Origin: Clostridiales bacterium
GTDB lineage: Bacteria; Bacillota; Clostridia; Lachnospirales; Lachnospiraceae
Length of the DNA stretch: 5,546 nucleotides
Direction: 5' to 3'
Assembly (NCBI GenBank): GCA_029267975.1
Contig: JAJUHH010000210.1
Span: 1-5,546 of the forward strand
The notes beneath the pieces are model-generated. The model was not told the origin of the DNA. It did no database searches and saw only the letters and a program-made list of their open reading frames with translations. Below, piece by piece: positions 3,678-5,546 of the stretch; position 1 is the first letter of the stretch, and the number at the start of each line of letters is the position of its first letter. Both the position numbers and the translations under genes were made by a program.

Positions 3678-5546
3678 GAATCTCCTTGGCCAGGGGCAGG
3701 GAATAAATGATCATTTCCTTTACTCTTGTCTTAAGCATCTGTTCCAATGCCTTTTTATAGTATTCCAACTGAAGCTGGTAGCGTGAAATAAGCTGTTCTT
3801 CCCTCTCAACCAGATCGGATTTATAATCAAGAAGCACTAGTTCCCCATCCTCTTCAAAAAATACGTCGATAATTCCCTGAATCAACACCAGTTCCTCACT
3901 CTCTGAGCCTTTGATCACCTCTGAGGCCTTCCTGCCGATAACGAATTGCTTTTCTTTGAAGAGTTTGTGATTTATCTGAGCATTTCTCATCCGATCCGCT
4001 ACCTTACTGATGGTAAACTGATAAATATGCTCAAATTTAAGACGTGCAATGTCCTCACTTTTCATTTTATTTTCATGAACCAAACGCTGCAGTTCCTTTT
4101 TCAGGTCTTCGCTGCTGCCAATCCTTGTAAGATCGAGCAGTTCCAATACTCTATGATAGAGGGTTCCACGATCGGTTGCAGCAATCAGCTCTTGTGACTC
4201 ACGCAAAAAGGCAGGTACCGTAGCTGCCGGCAGGTCTTGTTTGGGCAGGCTCCCTTCCCCTGTTATCTCAGGAGGAACTGTAGTATTTTCTTTGTTCAGA
4301 TACAGATTCACACTCTGCTCCTCATCCTGAAACTGCCCAAGCTTCTTTAATTCCGATACGGTCATCTTCACCTTGATCCCGGCTTCCTTTTGATAAGGGT
4401 AGATGAACTTAAGTCTTTCTTCCAGCTCAGCCTTAAGCTCCGGTGCATATACCTGCTCCTTCTCTATGGCTTCCAGTTCTCTTTCATCCATTTGCCGAAA
4501 AAGTTGCCTGGTCATCTCTTCAAGTAAAAGCTCTCTTTTATCCACGATCCTGATTGACATTCCATGAGAATTCCACAAGTAAAGGTCTTCATCCCCGGCC
4601 TCGGGTTGATCCATTCTGTTTAACATGGCCGGAAGCACCCAATCAAGGTAGCTTTTAGCGGACAGCAGTTCAAAGAAGGAGAATTCCTTAGGACGCAGTT
4701 CCTCTCTTGCACCAAGATAACCGGACATAATCAGCTTCTCCCTGGCCCTTGTCATGGCAACATAAAGCACCCGCAGCTCCTCTCCAAGATTTTCAATCTG
4801 TACCTTCTTCTGGATTACCTTTTTCAGTAAGGTGGGAACCTTCGTTCTTAGCTTACAGTCGATATACTCCGGTCCAACCCCCAGTTCACTATGAAGGACA
4901 ATACTGCTGCGCAGATCCTGGGTATTAAACTGCTTACTCATTCCGCCCACAAAGACAATGGGGAACTCCAGGCCCTTACTCTTATGGATACTCATAATCC
5001 GTACTGTATTATCCTGTTCTCCGGAGGTAGCTGCCTCACCGAAATCCACCTCATACTTATGGAGCTTCTCCATATAGCGTATAAAATGGAATAACCCGCT
5101 GTAGCTTCCCTTCTCAAACCGTACCGCCTGGGAAATCAGCATATCCACATTGGCCTTCCGCTGCTCCCCGCCCGGCATTGCACTGACATAATAATAATAG
5201 CCGGTCTCATGAAGCACCAACTGAAGCAGCTCATGGATTGGCTTATGATTCACCATGGCACGGAAGGAATTCAGCTGACTTATAAATCTGTTCAGCTTTT
5301 GCCTCAGCTCATCTTGCTCTGATTGCTTAGACTCTTCTTCCTGCTGCCGAGCCTGTTCCACTTCCTTCTCCTGCTGCTGAGCTTGTTCCGCTTCCTGCTC
5401 CTGCTGCAGGTAATCAAGGACTGCGCTGTACATACTCTTATTCTGTTTTCCGGCCTTGAGTAAGGCAAGCTCCGTGCTGCTCAGCCCCACCATGGGAGAA
5501 TATAAGACACCGGTCAGAGGGATATCCTGCCTTGGATTATCAATGA
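3664..5546 (-). CDS. addA: ATP-dependent helicase/nuclease subunit A (AddA), C-terminal half
   Basis: AddA is the helicase-nuclease subunit of AddAB, the Firmicute counterpart of RecBCD, which resects double-strand breaks for RecA-dependent repair. The reading frame is open to the right edge, and the 626 residues present are about half of a usual AddA; the ATP-binding helicase motifs are outside the window. Numbering from the first complete codon: IDNPRQDIPLTGVLYSPMVG (1-20) is a well-known AddA segment; a Gln/Glu-rich insert covers about 45-78; helicase motif V is IMSIHKSKGLEFPIVFV (183-199); motif VI is RVLYVAMTRAREKL (258-271). The C-terminal RecB-type nuclease domain has GTLYH (His464), GIIDVFFEEDGELVLLDYKSD (from 557, with Asp560, Asp573 and Lys575) and YQLQLEYY (589-596). 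DYKSD replaces the commoner DYKTD, a conservative change, so the nuclease appears intact. It ends at a TAG. The spore protein gene follows on the same strand with no terminator between. The Met at 5493 is internal, not the start. Confidence 0.95.
   Translation of the reverse strand, partial: IDNPRQDIPLTGVLYSPMVGLSSTELALLKAGKQNKSMYSAVLDYLQQEQEAEQAQQQEKEVEQARQQEEESKQSEQDELRQKLNRFISQLNSFRAMVNHKPIHELLQLVLHETGYYYYVSAMPGGEQRKANVDMLISQAVRFEKGSYSGLFHFIRYMEKLHKYEVDFGEAATSGEQDNTVRIMSIHKSKGLEFPIVFVGGMSKQFNTQDLRSSIVLHSELGVGPEYIDCKLRTKVPTLLKKVIQKKVQIENLGEELRVLYVAMTRAREKLIMSGYLGAREELRPKEFSFFELLSAKSYLDWVLPAMLNRMDQPEAGDEDLYLWNSHGMSIRIVDKRELLLEEMTRQLFRQMDERELEAIEKEQVYAPELKAELEERLKFIYPYQKEAGIKVKMTVSELKKLGQFQDEEQSVNLYLNKENTTVPPEITGEGSLPKQDLPAATVPAFLRESQELIAATDRGTLYHRVLELLDLTRIGSSEDLKKELQRLVHENKMKSEDIARLKFEHIYQFTISKVADRMRNAQINHKLFKEKQFVIGRKASEVIKGSESEELVLIQGIIDVFFEEDGELVLLDYKSDLVEREEQLISRYQLQLEYYKKALEQMLKTRVKEMIIYSLPLAKEIRIEA
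5341..5408. repeat. 30-bp imperfect tandem repeat within addA
   Basis: Two adjacent 30-bp units (5341-5370 and 5371-5400) match at 26 of 30 positions, followed by 8 bases of a third (CTGCTGCA, 5401-5408). Since 30 is a multiple of three, each unit encodes a ten-residue block in AddA, EQEAEQAQQQ and EKEVEQARQQ. A more diverged block, EEESKQSEQD, follows. The run is strongly charged and likely helical. It sits just after the conserved SPMVGLSSTEL segment, before the conserved nuclease-proximal helicase region. Confidence 0.8.

Noticed and set aside
3946..4197. Plus-strand frame of 83 codons inside addA.
   Set aside because: It lies antisense to a strongly conserved nuclease region, shows no recognisable motif, and is a shadow of addA codon structure.
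1..5546. CRISPR arrays, insertion sequences, tRNA or rRNA genes, phage or toxin-antitoxin systems.
   Set aside because: No regularly spaced repeats, transposase-like proteins, terminal inverted repeats or RNA gene signatures were seen. The window is explained by ordinary chromosomal genes.

Overview
The window looks like part of the chromosome of an endospore-forming, low-to-mid GC Firmicute, most likely an anaerobic Clostridia/Lachnospiraceae-type organism. The reasons are an alpha/beta-type small acid-soluble spore protein, an AddA-type (not RecB-type) helicase-nuclease, a Bacillus/Clostridium-style XylR operator, and strong AGGAGG-type ribosome binding sites. The genus cannot be fixed from the sequence alone.

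Layout from left to right. Positions 1-120 (minus) hold the first 40 codons of an AraC-family regulator that runs off the left edge. Positions 121-394 carry its ribosome binding site, a weak candidate promoter, and the rho-independent terminator of the next gene. Positions 395-1864 (minus) encode xylulokinase XylB. The 233-bp divergent intergenic region (1865-2097) holds a well-formed xylB promoter, a 25-bp XylR-type operator just downstream of the predicted xylB start site, and an xylR -10 box embedded inside the xylB promoter. Positions 2098-3258 (plus) encode the ROK-family repressor XylR. A perfect 12-bp stem at 3287-3325 serves as a shared bidirectional terminator between convergent xylR and the spore protein gene. 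Positions 3388-3615 (minus) encode a 75-residue alpha/beta-type spore protein. Positions 3664-5546 (minus) encode the C-terminal 626 residues of AddA, which runs off the right edge. No stretch longer than 300 bases lacks a gene.

How the genes work together: xylB and xylR form a self-contained xylose-utilisation control unit. Without xylose, XylR should bind the operator over the xylB start site; with xylose, it should release and let xylulokinase be made. No xylose isomerase (xylA) or transporter is in the window, and xylB has its own terminator, so it seems to be transcribed alone. The right half is a genome-maintenance segment: AddA (double-strand break processing) is followed 48 bp later, on the same strand and with no terminator between, by a spore DNA-binding protein.

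I corrected three start codons using ribosome binding site spacing: xylB (ATG at 1864, not GTG at 1870), xylR (ATG at 2098, not GTG at 2089) and the spore protein (ATG at 3615, not ATG at 3636). I found no evidence of a novel system, CRISPR array, insertion sequence, tRNA or rRNA. The least ordinary items are the compact overlapping xylB/xylR control region, a 30-bp coding tandem repeat that gives AddA a Gln/Glu-rich insert, and the addA-spore protein adjacency.
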